Shown here: positions 16,789 through 26,527 of the stretch, piece after piece
Layout of the letters: every line of letters starts with the position of its first letter
Position numbering within the stretch: the stretch's first letter is position 1
NCBI RefSeq assembly: GCF_003097235.1
Contig: NZ_QEQQ01000029.1
Coordinates: 1-64,000, forward strand
Direction: 5' to 3'
Origin: Pseudomonas sp. CC120222-01a
GTDB taxonomy: Bacteria; Pseudomonadota; Gammaproteobacteria; Pseudomonadales; Pseudomonadaceae
DNA: 64,000 bases
Notes under the pieces: model-generated
Databases searched by the model: none
Seen by the model: the letters and a program-made list of their open reading frames with translations, nothing else
What the model was told of the DNA's origin: nothing
Translations under genes and position numbers: made by a program

Positions 16789-19053
16789 ATGGACTGGCTG
16801 GGACTGCAACTGTTCACCGAACTGCCGGTAACCGGGCGCATCGTCATCGACTGCCGCCATGAACCGTTACTGGTGCTGATCGCTTTTGCCGTGGCAAGCG
16901 CAGCGTGCTTCGCGACCCTCGACATGGCCGAGCGCCAATCCCACACCGAGCTGCGCGCTGCCCAGCGACAATGGCGTGTGCTCGGCGCCTGCTGCCTGGC
17001 CGGCGGCATATGGGCCATGCACTTCATCAGCATGCTGGCCTTTCAGGCCCCGGTGGAAATGCATTACGACGTGTCGCTGACCGGCCTGTCACTGTTGATC
17101 GCCTTGCTGGTGGCCTGGCTGGCGATGACCAGCCTGGACCGCAGTGAAATGCGCCCGCAGCACTATCTGCAAAGCGCGCTGCTTATCGGCCTGGGCATCG
17201 TCATCATGCATTTCGTCGGCATGGCCGCGCTGCAGACCGGAGCACAGCAGTATTACCAGACCGGCCTGCTGCTAAGCAGCGCCGTCATCGCCCTGCTCAC
17301 CAGCCTTGTCGCGTTGCTGCTGGCCCGCTACTTCCGCAACGGCAGCGGTACCCTTCACCAGACCATGAAGTATGGCGCCAGCCTGATCATGGCCAGCGGC
17401 ATCGTGGCCACCCACTTCACCGCCATGTCGGCCATGACCCTGGTAATCCCCGCCGACACCGCCTTGCGCCTGCCCTCGGGCGACAACAGCCTGCAGCTGG
17501 GGCTGACCATCGCCTTCATCACCTTGCTGATCAGCGGCAGCAGCATCAGCGCCGCCCTGGCCGACAAGAAACTGCAGAGCAAGGAAGACGACCTGCGCCG
17601 CTACGGCGTGCTGCTCAGCCAACTGGACCAGGCCCGCGAGTCACTGCAACAGGCCGCCCACTACGACGCCCTGACCAACCTGGTCAACCGCCGTGGTTTC
17701 AACCAGATCTTCGCCGAACGCCTGGCAGAGCAGGATCCCAATGAACACCGCCTGGCCGTGATGTTCCTCGACATCGACCACTTCAAGCGGATCAACGACA
17801 GCCTCGGCCACGATGCCGGCGACGAATTGCTCAAGGTGATCGCCAACCACATCACGGCTGCCACCCGCAGCCACGACCTGGTGGCCCGCTTCGGCGGTGA
17901 CGAGTTCTGTGTGGTCACCAGCCTGAACAGCCACGACGAGGCACGCCACCTGGCCCAGCGCATCATGCAACGGATGAAGGAGCCGATCGACCTGGGCGGC
18001 CGGCGCATGGTCATGACCACCAGCATCGGCATCAGTATCTACCCCGATGATGGCCTGACCACCGAAGAACTGCTCAAGCATGCCGACCTTGCCCTCTATC
18101 AATCCAAAGGCTGCGGGCGCAACAGCCTGCACTTTTTCAACAGCAGCCTGAAAACCCGTGCCAGCCTGGCCTTGCAACTGGAAGAGGAACTGCGCATTGC
18201 CCTGCTCGAAGAACGCGGCCTGTGCGTGCATTACCAACCCATCTTCGACCTGCGCACCGGCCAGGTGGCCAAACTCGAAGCGCTGGTGCGCTGGCAGCAC
18301 CCGCTGCACGGGCTGATGGGGCCTGACCGGTTCATCGGCATTGCCGAAGCCAACGGCCTGATCGTCGACCTCGACCTGTGGGTGCTGCGCCACGCGTGCC
18401 AGGACCTGGCCCGGCTTCAGCAGCATGGTTTTACCAGCCTCAAGGTCACGGTCAATTGCTCGGCAGTGACCCTGGGCCATGAAGCCCTGCCCAGCGAAGT
18501 GGAAGTGGCGCTGTTCCAGGCGGGCCTGGCGCCTCGCCAGCTGGAACTGGAAGTCACCGAAAACGCTTTGATGGGTGACATCGAGCATACCGTCAGCCTG
18601 CTCAAGCGCATTCGCGGCCAGGGTGTCGGCCTGTCGATCGACGATTTCGGCACCGGCTATTCGTCGCTGGCCTACCTCAAACGCCTGCCTCTGGACGTGC
18701 TGAAGATCGACCGCTCATTCCTGCAGGATGTGCCCGGCAGCCTGAAGGATCGCGAGATCATCGAGGCCATCATCGCCATGGCCCACACCCTGCACCTGGA
18801 AGTGGTCAGCGAAGGCGTCGAAACCGTCGAGCAACATGAGTTTCTGGTCAGCAAGGGCTGCGACTACCTGCAGGGCTACCTGCTCAGCCGCCCCGTGCCG
18901 CTGAGCGAGCTACGTTCGCTGCTCGATCAGCTCGACCGCCACGAAAGTGTGTTCAGCCCTTGTTGCGATACAGCTCTACCAGGGTCGCCGGATCTTTTTG
19001 CAGATACCCCTGGCTACCGTGCAGGCGCATCAGCTGCGCGGCAAGGCCACTGA
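16789..19053 (+). CDS. MHYT-GGDEF-EAL c-di-GMP protein (MucR-like)
   Basis: A 754-residue membrane protein. Seven N-terminal helices contain three MHYT-type motifs (AMHFISM at 76-82, IMHFVGM at 139-145, ATHFTAM at 207-213), thought to bind a metal that senses gas or redox state. GGDEF is intact at 369-373 with an RSHD I-site at 360-363. The phosphodiesterase domain has EAL (497-499), the DDFGTGYSS loop and SEGVET. The layout is that of P. aeruginosa MucR, which supports alginate and biofilm control. The last 36 or so residues read through the 3' end of the opposite-strand gene, so the tail may be an extension. Confidence 0.92.
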   Translation: MDWLGLQLFTELPVTGRIVIDCRHEPLLVLIAFAVASAACFATLDMAERQSHTELRAAQRQWRVLGACCLAGGIWAMHFISMLAFQAPVEMHYDVSLTGLSLLIALLVAWLAMTSLDRSEMRPQHYLQSALLIGLGIVIMHFVGMAALQTGAQQYYQTGLLLSSAVIALLTSLVALLLARYFRNGSGTLHQTMKYGASLIMASGIVATHFTAMSAMTLVIPADTALRLPSGDNSLQLGLTIAFITLLISGSSISAALADKKLQSKEDDLRRYGVLLSQLDQARESLQQAAHYDALTNLVNRRGFNQIFAERLAEQDPNEHRLAVMFLDIDHFKRINDSLGHDAGDELLKVIANHITAATRSHDLVARFGGDEFCVVTSLNSHDEARHLAQRIMQRMKEPIDLGGRRMVMTTSIGISIYPDDGLTTEELLKHADLALYQSKGCGRNSLHFFNSSLKTRASLALQLEEELRIALLEERGLCVHYQPIFDLRTGQVAKLEALVRWQHPLHGLMGPDRFIGIAEANGLIVDLDLWVLRHACQDLARLQQHGFTSLKVTVNCSAVTLGHEALPSEVEVALFQAGLAPRQLELEVTENALMGDIEHTVSLLKRIRGQGVGLSIDDFGTGYSSLAYLKRLPLDVLKIDRSFLQDVPGSLKDREIIEAIIAMAHTLHLEVVSEGVETVEQHEFLVSKGCDYLQGYLLSRPVPLSELRSLLDQLDRHESVFSPCCDTALPGSPDLFADTPGYRAGASAARQGH

Positions 19054-19840
19054 GCGGCGTTGCCGTACCCTGCTCGCGGGAAAGCTTGACGGCACCGTCG
19101 AGGTCCTTGAGCAAGGTGCGGACATGCCACTTGACCGGTTCGAAACGGCTTTCGGCCATCTGCGGCGCCAGGATCTGCAGCGGCTTCGAATCGGCAAAGC
19201 CACCGGCAAGGGCTTCGGCGATCAAGGTGGCGTCGACGCCTGACTGTTCGGCCAGCGCCACCACTTCGGCAATCACCAAGGCATTGCAGGCCACGATCAT
19301 CTGATTGCAGGCCTTGGTCACCTGCCCTGCTCCCACACCGCCCATGTGCGTGACCCGCTGGCCAAGCACCTGCAGCACCGGGCGCGCCCGCTGCAGGTCA
19401 GTGGCTTCGCCACCTACCATGATCGCCAAGGTGCCTGCCTCGGCCCCTGGCGTGCCACCGGAAACCGGGGCGTCCAGCCAGGCCATGCCGCACAGGGCAG
19501 CCAATTCGGCAGCCATTTCCCGGGTGGCGGTTGGCTCCAGGCTGGAGAAGTCCACCAGCAACTGCCCGCTGCGCCCGCCCTCGGCGATGCCTTGCTCGCC
19601 AAACACCACTTCGCGCACCACTGCCGTGTCGGCCAGGCACAACAGCACCATGTCGCTGTCACGGCACAACTCGGCCGGGCTCGCCGCCAACCGCGCACCT
19701 GCGGCCACCAACGTGGCGCATTTGTCCGGGCTGCGGTTCCACACCGTCAGCGAATAACCCGCGGCCAACAGGCGCCGGCACATTGGCAGGCCCATCAGGC
19801 CAATCCCGGCGAATCCCAGCGAAGGCAGTGCAGTACTCAT
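18953..19840 (-). CDS. NAD-binding 3-hydroxyisobutyrate dehydrogenase family enzyme
   Basis: A 295-residue beta-hydroxyacid dehydrogenase. Its N-terminal Rossmann motif is GFAGIGLMGLPM, the substrate loop is DAPVSGGTPGAEAG, and the catalytic lysine lies in GAGQVTKACNQM. These are the three signatures of the 3-hydroxyisobutyrate/tartronate semialdehyde reductase family. The exact substrate is uncertain; a succinic or glyoxylic semialdehyde reductase is equally possible. Its 3' end overlaps the convergent MHYT gene by 101 bp. It diverges from the tubulin-like gene. Confidence 0.92.
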   Translation of the reverse strand: MSTALPSLGFAGIGLMGLPMCRRLLAAGYSLTVWNRSPDKCATLVAAGARLAASPAELCRDSDMVLLCLADTAVVREVVFGEQGIAEGGRSGQLLVDFSSLEPTATREMAAELAALCGMAWLDAPVSGGTPGAEAGTLAIMVGGEATDLQRARPVLQVLGQRVTHMGGVGAGQVTKACNQMIVACNALVIAEVVALAEQSGVDATLIAEALAGGFADSKPLQILAPQMAESRFEPVKWHVRTLLKDLDGAVKLSREQGTATPLSGLAAQLMRLHGSQGYLQKDPATLVELYRNKG

Positions 19841-19945
19841 GAACGACTCCAGGCAGAAGATTAAAGAAGCGTGACAAACGGGCGATGCAGTGCCAGCTCG
19901 ACAGAAAATTCCTTAAAACAAGTAAGGGAAACCCCTATCGCACCC

Positions 19946-19959
19946 GCAAATGGCGCACT
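19946..19959 (+). repeat. 14-bp direct repeat, copy 1, upstream of the tubulin-like gene
   Basis: GCAAATGGCGCACT occurs here and again, exactly, at 20025-20038. The two copies lie 79 bp apart in the 198-bp divergent interval between the dehydrogenase and the tubulin-like gene. A repeated site in this short region suggests a binding sequence for a regulator. Confidence 0.6.
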
Positions 19960-20024
19960 GATAGAGTCGCGGCGCTTTGCGTGATGGCCATATGGCATAA
20001 CCCTCTGATAATCACTGACACCAG

Positions 20025-20038
20025 GCAAATGGCGCACT
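20025..20038 (+). repeat. 14-bp direct repeat, copy 2, abutting the start codon
   Basis: This second exact copy of GCAAATGGCGCACT ends at the base before the ATG of the tubulin-like gene, taking the place of a normal ribosome binding site. No purine-rich Shine-Dalgarno is visible closer than the AGG at 20023-20025. A protein or RNA bound here could directly control translation start. Confidence 0.55.
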
Positions 20039-22222
20039 ATGACCTCTACGAACACTTCTGCCAATGCGGTCCCCGAGTCTTCGGCTCTCCCCAACTTACC
20101 GACCGCCAGTGGTGTTCGTGACACGCTGCCGACACGCAGTTCGCCGGCACAGCAGTACCTGTACTTCACCGAGCAGGACATCCAGCGCATCCTCGACAAC
20201 CTCGACGGCCTGCGTGACCTGGTATTTCCCGGCAACCAGCACATCGAGGGCGACGACCCACTGCGCCTGGAGCAGCAGTTTCCGTCGGTCTGCCTGATCG
20301 GCCTGGGCCGTTGCGGCTCGAACATCGCCCTGGACGTGGCCGAACTGGTCTACAACGCCCGCACCTTCTTCCTCAACGAGTTCAACAACGAAGACCGCCT
20401 CAAGGGTGAGTCCGGCTACAGCCCGGCACGCTGGATCCGCCAGAACCTGCGCCTGGTGCAGAACAAGGGCGTCAAGCCGGTGTTCCTGGTCGAACCCCTG
20501 GTGATGCTCGGCGACCTGGACAAGGACATCGCCGGGCGTATCCGCTTCTCGCGCAAGGGCGAGCGTGGCGAGTTCCTGCGCGACTACAGCAAGATGAAGA
20601 TCATGGACCTGTCCGAGGTGCATGCAGGCGGTGCCGGCAATGCGCCGATCCTCGGCCAGTACCTGGCCAAGATCATCCTCAACAAGGACACCCAGCGCTT
20701 TTCCAGCGCCGACTGGAAGCTGATCCACTCGTACCTGATCGACTCCTGCGGCATCAAGGCCAACCAGTCGCGGCTGTACTTCTACATTTTCAGTGCCGGT
20801 GGCGGTACCGGCTCTGGCATGGCGTCGGAATTCGGCCTGGCCCAGCAGTACTCGTACATGAACAAGACCTTCGACACCAAGCCTGCCGACGAGAACGACG
20901 GCAAGAGCGGGCACTCGTTCGTCTTCGAGCCGATCTTCACCAGCGGCATCTGCGTACTGCCCAACGCAACGGATCATCGCAGCGAAATGTCCGAAGCCCT
21001 GCACATCAACGCCGGCCGGCTGTTGTGCAAATACCTGTCGGAAGAATGGGACTTCTCGTACAACTTCGATAATGAAGACAGCAGCGAAGCCAGCGTGATG
21101 GGCCGTATTCGCCCGTGGAACGCGATGATGCTGATCTCCAACGACATCATGCGCTACGCCGAAGAAAGCGATGACGGCACCATCCACAACATCGACGTCA
21201 ACGCCATGGAGAAGCACGCCAACCAGTACATCTCCCAGCAGATCTTCAACATCCTCACCGCCCAGGCGGTGACTACCGACTACGACCAGAACTACTTTCG
21301 CCGCGCGGGCATCGACATTGGCGAAACCATCCGCCTGGACGCCAACGACCTGTTCATGAGCCTGGCCGGCCCGGTGGCGATTGCATACGCCGAGTCGGTA
21401 GTGCCCGAAGCCCCTGCGCCAGGCACAGACAAGTTCAAGGTGTTCGAACGCGAAACCCCGCGCCTGGACATCGACGACCTGTTCTTCCGGTCCATCGACC
21501 TGCCGCACTTCAACAAGCAGACCCAGGCCATCGAAGGCATCAGCCTGCTGCCGATCGAGTCGCGCCGCTACCGCGCTGCCCTGGAGCAATACCAGGCCTC
21601 GGGTTACGACGCCGCCGCACTGCATGACCTGCACTTCTTCAAGAACTGCTCGTCGGTGGTGTCGATCGTCTCGCTGCCCAAGGACTACAAGCTGTCGTAC
21701 ATGGACCTGAACCGGCTCAAGACCCACCTCAACAGCCTGTTCCCCAATACCACACTCAAGCGCTACGCACTGGTGATCGGCGCCTCGGCCAACCTGTCGC
21801 TGACAACCCTGATCGCCAAGAGCCCGTGCCTGTCGGACGACTTCCTGACCCTGATCGTGGCCTTCATCAAGCGCTGCTTCGCCCGCACCCCGTACCGCTT
21901 CGATGACACCCTGGACAACGCCATCCTCGAGTTCATCACCAGCGAGCACTTCGAGGAGGAGCGGATCGACGACCTGCTCAGCGAGTTCGAGAACCCGGCG
22001 AAGATCCTCGACACCAACTGGTACGCGATCAAGCCGATGTACGAGAAGAAGTATCGCGAGCTGATCAACGACAAGAGCCGCTTCGTGTCGATCAACGATA
22101 TTCGCCTGTCGCGCGAGTGCGTAAAGAAGGCGGTGAAGTACCTGCGCGAGATCTTCCGCCACCGCATCGGCAAGACCCGGGTGATTTCGCTGAACAGCCA
22201 TACCGGCCGGGTCGATTACTAG
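20039..22222 (+). CDS. Tubulin/FtsZ-superfamily GTPase-like protein
   Basis: A 727-residue protein with the marks of a tubulin/FtsZ nucleotide-binding domain: T1-like GLGRCGSN (88-95), T3-like AGGAGN (196-201), and the tubulin signature GGGTGSG (254-260) in FSAGGGTGSGMASEF. A T7-like IRLDANDL (431-438) keeps two acidic residues where FtsZ has NxDxxD, although the Asn is Arg. It fits the tubulin-like families outside FtsZ (Pfam Tubulin_2 type). FtsZ is about 390 residues, so the extra 300 residues form an unknown C-terminal module. No membrane helix is seen. It stands alone, not beside cell-division genes. GTP binding and polymerisation are inferred. Confidence 0.85.
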   Translation: MTSTNTSANAVPESSALPNLPTASGVRDTLPTRSSPAQQYLYFTEQDIQRILDNLDGLRDLVFPGNQHIEGDDPLRLEQQFPSVCLIGLGRCGSNIALDVAELVYNARTFFLNEFNNEDRLKGESGYSPARWIRQNLRLVQNKGVKPVFLVEPLVMLGDLDKDIAGRIRFSRKGERGEFLRDYSKMKIMDLSEVHAGGAGNAPILGQYLAKIILNKDTQRFSSADWKLIHSYLIDSCGIKANQSRLYFYIFSAGGGTGSGMASEFGLAQQYSYMNKTFDTKPADENDGKSGHSFVFEPIFTSGICVLPNATDHRSEMSEALHINAGRLLCKYLSEEWDFSYNFDNEDSSEASVMGRIRPWNAMMLISNDIMRYAEESDDGTIHNIDVNAMEKHANQYISQQIFNILTAQAVTTDYDQNYFRRAGIDIGETIRLDANDLFMSLAGPVAIAYAESVVPEAPAPGTDKFKVFERETPRLDIDDLFFRSIDLPHFNKQTQAIEGISLLPIESRRYRAALEQYQASGYDAAALHDLHFFKNCSSVVSIVSLPKDYKLSYMDLNRLKTHLNSLFPNTTLKRYALVIGASANLSLTTLIAKSPCLSDDFLTLIVAFIKRCFARTPYRFDDTLDNAILEFITSEHFEEERIDDLLSEFENPAKILDTNWYAIKPMYEKKYRELINDKSRFVSINDIRLSRECVKKAVKYLREIFRHRIGKTRVISLNSHTGRVDY

Positions 22223-22229
22223 ACACGAC

Positions 22230-22248
22230 GGGGCCGCTTTGCGGCCCC
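22230..22248. terminator. Strong hairpin after the tubulin-like gene
   Basis: GGGGCCGC and GCGGCCCC form a perfect 8-bp stem with a TTT loop, 8 bp after the stop codon. No U-tract follows, so it may act as a 3' stabiliser or Rho-assisted terminator. The remaining 22249-22382 interval shows no gene. Confidence 0.6.
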
Positions 22249-22382
22249 AATTACGCATCCCGTAAACTGTTACCGCAGCGCCGAATCAGCCCAGCACTGT
22301 TACCAACTTCCACCTTACGTGAGCGTCAACAAGCACCAGCATGGGGCGGCTGCGTATTTTTACGCACTAAAAAAGCGCGTCG

Positions 22383-22688
22383 TTATTCCGATTGCTTGGC
22401 CTGAATCACGATGAACGGTGAAACCACCACGGCCCAGATCTCTGGGTCGCGGCTTTGCAGGTCGAGCGCCTGCTCAGCGCTAACCGGCCCGACAGTGCCA
22501 TCACTGCGCCACTTGGCGAAGATCTCGCTGCGATTCTCGGCCATTGCCGCGGCAACCTCGATCAGGTCGAGGCTGGGGTCGACCCAAATCAGGTCACCCT
22601 TGGCCCAGAAACGCTCCAAAGCTTTCCACTCGATTGTCGCCGTCTCGCCGAGCAATTTGGCATAGAGGGTGCTTGTTTGATCAGTCAT
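22383..22688 (-). CDS. DUF2288 domain protein
   Basis: A 101-residue soluble protein of the DUF2288 family, recognisable by the start region LYAKLLGETATIEWKALERF and by DLIEVAAAMAENRSE. The family is widespread in gammaproteobacteria and has no known function. It is a single gene on the minus strand, diverging from the bra operon with a 360-bp intergenic interval. Nothing in its sequence suggests an active site. Confidence 0.88.
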   Translation of the reverse strand: MTDQTSTLYAKLLGETATIEWKALERFWAKGDLIWVDPSLDLIEVAAAMAENRSEIFAKWRSDGTVGPVSAEQALDLQSRDPEIWAVVVSPFIVIQAKQSE

Positions 22689-22884
22689 GGGTTTGTACCC
22701 GCAAATTCGGCCAATGAAAAAAGGCCGGCATTTTTGCAGAAAAACCCGGTTTCAAATATGTAATTTGGTCGATTGGCCCCGAAGTCGTGGGGTGGGGCCC
22801 GGGATGCAGGCAAAGTGATGGCGCTTTTCTGTATCTTTGTGTCGATCATGCGACAACCCGCGGAACAGGCACTTTTAGCCGGCT

Positions 22885-22913
22885 TTTCAAGCGCGCGAAC
22901 AGGGCTCTACACT
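22885..22913 (+). promoter_or_regulatory. Candidate sigma-70 promoter of the bra operon
   Basis: TTTCAA (22885-22890) and TACACT (22908-22913) are separated by exactly 17 bp and direct transcription towards braC with a leader of about 130 nt. The -10 element overlaps a 16-bp palindrome, as expected for repressor control. The match to the -35 consensus is modest, so this is a prediction. Confidence 0.5.
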
Positions 22914-22926
22914 GTACCGGTACAGT
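22911..22926. promoter_or_regulatory. Perfect 16-bp palindrome, candidate operator
   Basis: ACTGTACCGGTACAGT is a perfect 16-bp palindrome overlapping the predicted -10 of the bra promoter. Its geometry suits a homodimeric repressor such as a TetR-type protein. No regulator gene is adjacent. Confidence 0.6.
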
Positions 22927-22927
22927 T

Positions 22928-22943
22928 CCGGGACATGTTCCGG
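22928..22943. promoter_or_regulatory. Second, near-perfect palindrome next to the first
   Basis: CCGGGACATGTTCCGG is a 16-bp palindrome with one mismatched pair, placed one base after the first palindrome and centred 17 bp from it. The sequence is different, so it may serve another regulator or fold in the leader RNA. The rest of 22944-23048 holds the leader and a GGAG 5 nt before braC. Confidence 0.45.
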
Positions 22944-23048
22944 GGGAAGGTGGGCATGCAGTGTGGCGTGGCCATGCCGCAAATCCCGCCCGGTCTGTAG
23001 CCCTGGCCGCCAGGACTATAAGAATTACAACAGAATGAGTGGAGCACT

Positions 23049-24164
23049 ATGATCAAGATTTCCAAGCTGTTCGCCGCAATGGTACTGGCCGGGGTAGCCA
23101 GCCATTCGTTTGCCGCCGATACCATCAAGATCGGGATCGCGGGCCCTAAAACCGGCCCTGTGACCCAGTACGGCGACATGCAGTTCATCGGCGCCAAGCA
23201 GGCCATCAAGGATATCAACGCCAAGGGCGGCGTCGATGGCAAGATGCTCGAAGCCAAGGAATACGACGACGCCTGCGACCCTAAACAGGCCGTGGCAGTC
23301 GCCAACAAAGTGGTCAACGACGGCGTCAAGTTCGTCATCGGCCACCTGTGCTCCAGCTCCACCCAGCCAGCGTCCGACATCTACGAAGACGAAGGCGTGA
23401 TCATGATCACCCCGGCCGCCACCTCGCCGGAAATCACCGCCCGTGGCTACAAGCTGATCTTCCGCACCATCGGCCTGGACAGCGCCCAGGGCCCGGCTGC
23501 CGGCAACTACATCGCCGACCACGTCAAGCCGAAAGTGGTTGCCGTTCTGCACGACAAGCAGCAGTACGGTGAAGGCATCGCCACCGCAGTCAAGCAGACC
23601 CTCGAGAAGAAAGGCACCAAGGTTGCCGTCTTCGAAGGCCTGAACGCCGGTGACAAGGACTTCTCCTCGATCATCCAGAAGCTCAAGCAGAACAACGTCG
23701 ACTTCGTCTACTACGGCGGCTACCACCCAGAGCTGGGCCTGATCCTGCGCCAAGCCCAGGAAAAAGGCCTGAAGGCCAAGTTCATGGGCCCGGAAGGCGT
23801 GGGTAACGACTCCATCTCGCAGATCGCCCAAGGTGCTTCCGAAGGCCTGCTGGTGACCCTGCCGAAGTCGTTCGACGCCGACCCTGAGAACAAGGCCATC
23901 GTCGACGCCATCAAGGCTGACGGCAAGGACCCGAGCGGCCCGTTCGTGTTCCCGGCCTACTCAGCTGTCGAGCTGATCGCCAAAGGCATCGAAGCGGCCA
24001 AGTCCGAAGACACCGACAAGGTGGCAGCCGCCATCCACGCCGGCAAGTTCAAGACCCCGACCGGCGAACTGTCCTACGACGAGAAAGGCGACCTGAAAGA
24101 CTTCAAGTTCGTGGTCTACGAATGGCACTTCGGCAAGCCGAAGACCGAAGTCTCCCCTCAGTAA
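23049..24164 (+). CDS. braC: Branched-chain amino acid-binding periplasmic protein
   Basis: A 371-residue periplasmic solute-binding protein of the Leu/Ile/Val type. The signal peptide ends at SHSFA-A (about residue 24). The mature part begins DTIKIGIAGPKTGPV, the usual type I periplasmic binding-protein fold. It delivers leucine, isoleucine and valine (and probably alanine) to BraDE. GGAG lies just before the ATG. A hairpin terminator lies between it and braD, which would yield more BraC than membrane subunits. Confidence 0.96.
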   Translation: MIKISKLFAAMVLAGVASHSFAADTIKIGIAGPKTGPVTQYGDMQFIGAKQAIKDINAKGGVDGKMLEAKEYDDACDPKQAVAVANKVVNDGVKFVIGHLCSSSTQPASDIYEDEGVIMITPAATSPEITARGYKLIFRTIGLDSAQGPAAGNYIADHVKPKVVAVLHDKQQYGEGIATAVKQTLEKKGTKVAVFEGLNAGDKDFSSIIQKLKQNNVDFVYYGGYHPELGLILRQAQEKGLKAKFMGPEGVGNDSISQIAQGASEGLLVTLPKSFDADPENKAIVDAIKADGKDPSGPFVFPAYSAVELIAKGIEAAKSEDTDKVAAAIHAGKFKTPTGELSYDEKGDLKDFKFVVYEWHFGKPKTEVSPQ

Positions 24165-24190
24165 CTGCGTGACTAATAGCTGACCGTAGA

Positions 24191-24220
24191 AGCCCACTGT
24201 GCGAGCAGTGGGCTTTGTTT
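24191..24220 (+). terminator. Attenuating terminator between braC and braD
   Basis: AGCCCACTG and CAGTGGGCT form a 9-bp stem with a 6-nt loop, followed by TTGTTT, 26 bp after the braC stop. Partial read-through here would set the excess of binding protein over permease. The rest of 24221-24350 has no gene; AGGAG precedes braD. Confidence 0.85.
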
Positions 24221-24350
24221 TACGAGGTTCATGGGCCTGATCCCCGCGATCCGGGGGCCGACCCACCTGAAAATCTTAAAACCGTCACCCGCGGTTTCCT
24301 GGCCGTACCCCCGCCAGCGAAATGCAAATCAGGTTTTTAGGAGCGCTGTA

Positions 24351-25270
<920 letters not shown>

Positions 25271-25274
<4 letters not shown>

Positions 25275-26527
25275 ACAGAAATCTCAAACAGGCGTTCTTC
25301 AGCGCCTTGCTGGTATGGGCCGTGGCCTTCCCGGTGCTGGGCCTGAAGCTGAGCATCGACGGCATCAGCCTGGCGGTGCACAGCCAAGGGTCGTTCACCA
25401 TCGGTATCATCGCCGTGTGTTCGGTGCTGATGTTCCTGCGCGTGCTGTTCGACAAGCAGTGGAGCTCGGTGATGGGCCGTCGCTCGGACCGCAAGCTGAT
25501 CCCGCCAGCCGTCAGCAACTACCTGACCCTGCCGAAAACCCAGCGCTACGTGATCATCGGCCTGATCGTCGCGGCTTTGGTGTGGCCGTTCTTCGGCTCG
25601 CGCGGGGCGGTCGACATCGCCACGCTGATCCTGATCTACGTGCTGCTGGGCCTGGGCCTGAACATCGTGGTCGGCCTGGCCGGCCTGCTCGACCTCGGCT
25701 ATGTCGGTTTCTACGCCGTCGGCGCCTACAGCTACGCGATGCTCTCGCACTACCTGGGCTGGAGCTTCTGGGTCTGCCTGCCGATCGCCGGCCTGATGGC
25801 CGCCACCTTCGGCTTCCTGCTCGGCTTCCCGGTGCTGCGCCTGCGCGGTGACTACCTGGCGATCGTGACCCTCGGCTTCGGCGAGATCATCCGCCTGTTC
25901 CTGCGTAACCTCACCGACTGGACCGGCGGCCCCAACGGCATCAGCAACATCCCCAAGCCGGAGTTCTTCGGCCTGACCTTCGAGCGCAAGGCCGCCGAGG
26001 GGATGCAGACCTTCCACGAGTTCTTCGGGCTGGAATACAACTCGATCAACAAGGTCATCTTCCTCTACCTGGTTGCCCTGCTGCTGGCCCTGCTGGCGCT
26101 GTTCGTGATCAACCGCCTGCTGCGCATGCCGATCGGCCGTGCCTGGGAAGCGCTGCGTGAAGACGAGATCGCCTGCCGTGCGCTGGGCCTGAACCCTACC
26201 ATCATCAAGCTCTCGGCGTTCACCCTGGGTGCCTGCTTTGCCGGTTTCGCCGGCAGCTTCTTCGCTGCGCGCCAGGGCCTGGTGACGCCGGAGTCGTTCA
26301 CTTTCATCGAGTCGGCGATCATCCTCGCCATCGTCGTGCTCGGTGGCATGGGCTCACAACTGGGCGTGATTCTCGCGGCCATCGTGATGATCCTGCTGCC
26401 GGAGCTGATGCGTGAGTTCAGCGAATACCGGATGCTGATGTTCGGTGCGCTGATGGTGTTGATGATGATCTGGCGTCCGCAAGGCCTGCTGCCTATGCAA
26501 CGTCCCCACATGGAGCTGCGTCGATGA
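25271..26527 (+). CDS. braE: Branched-chain amino acid ABC permease BraE (LivM)
   Basis: A 418-residue permease partner of BraD. It has an N-terminal extension (residues 1-120) with two or three helices typical of LivM, then the LivM core with LGLGLNIVVGLAGLLDLGYV and the coupling region GRAWEALREDEIACRALGLN near residue 290. It overlaps braD and braF by 4 bp on each side, so it is translationally coupled in the operon. Confidence 0.96.

Noticed and set aside
20096..22258. A 720-codon minus-strand frame opposite the tubulin-like gene
   Set aside because: Its composition is typical of an antisense shadow in high-GC DNA (many Val, Asp, His, Gln), with no ribosome binding site or known motif, while the plus-strand frame has clear tubulin motifs.
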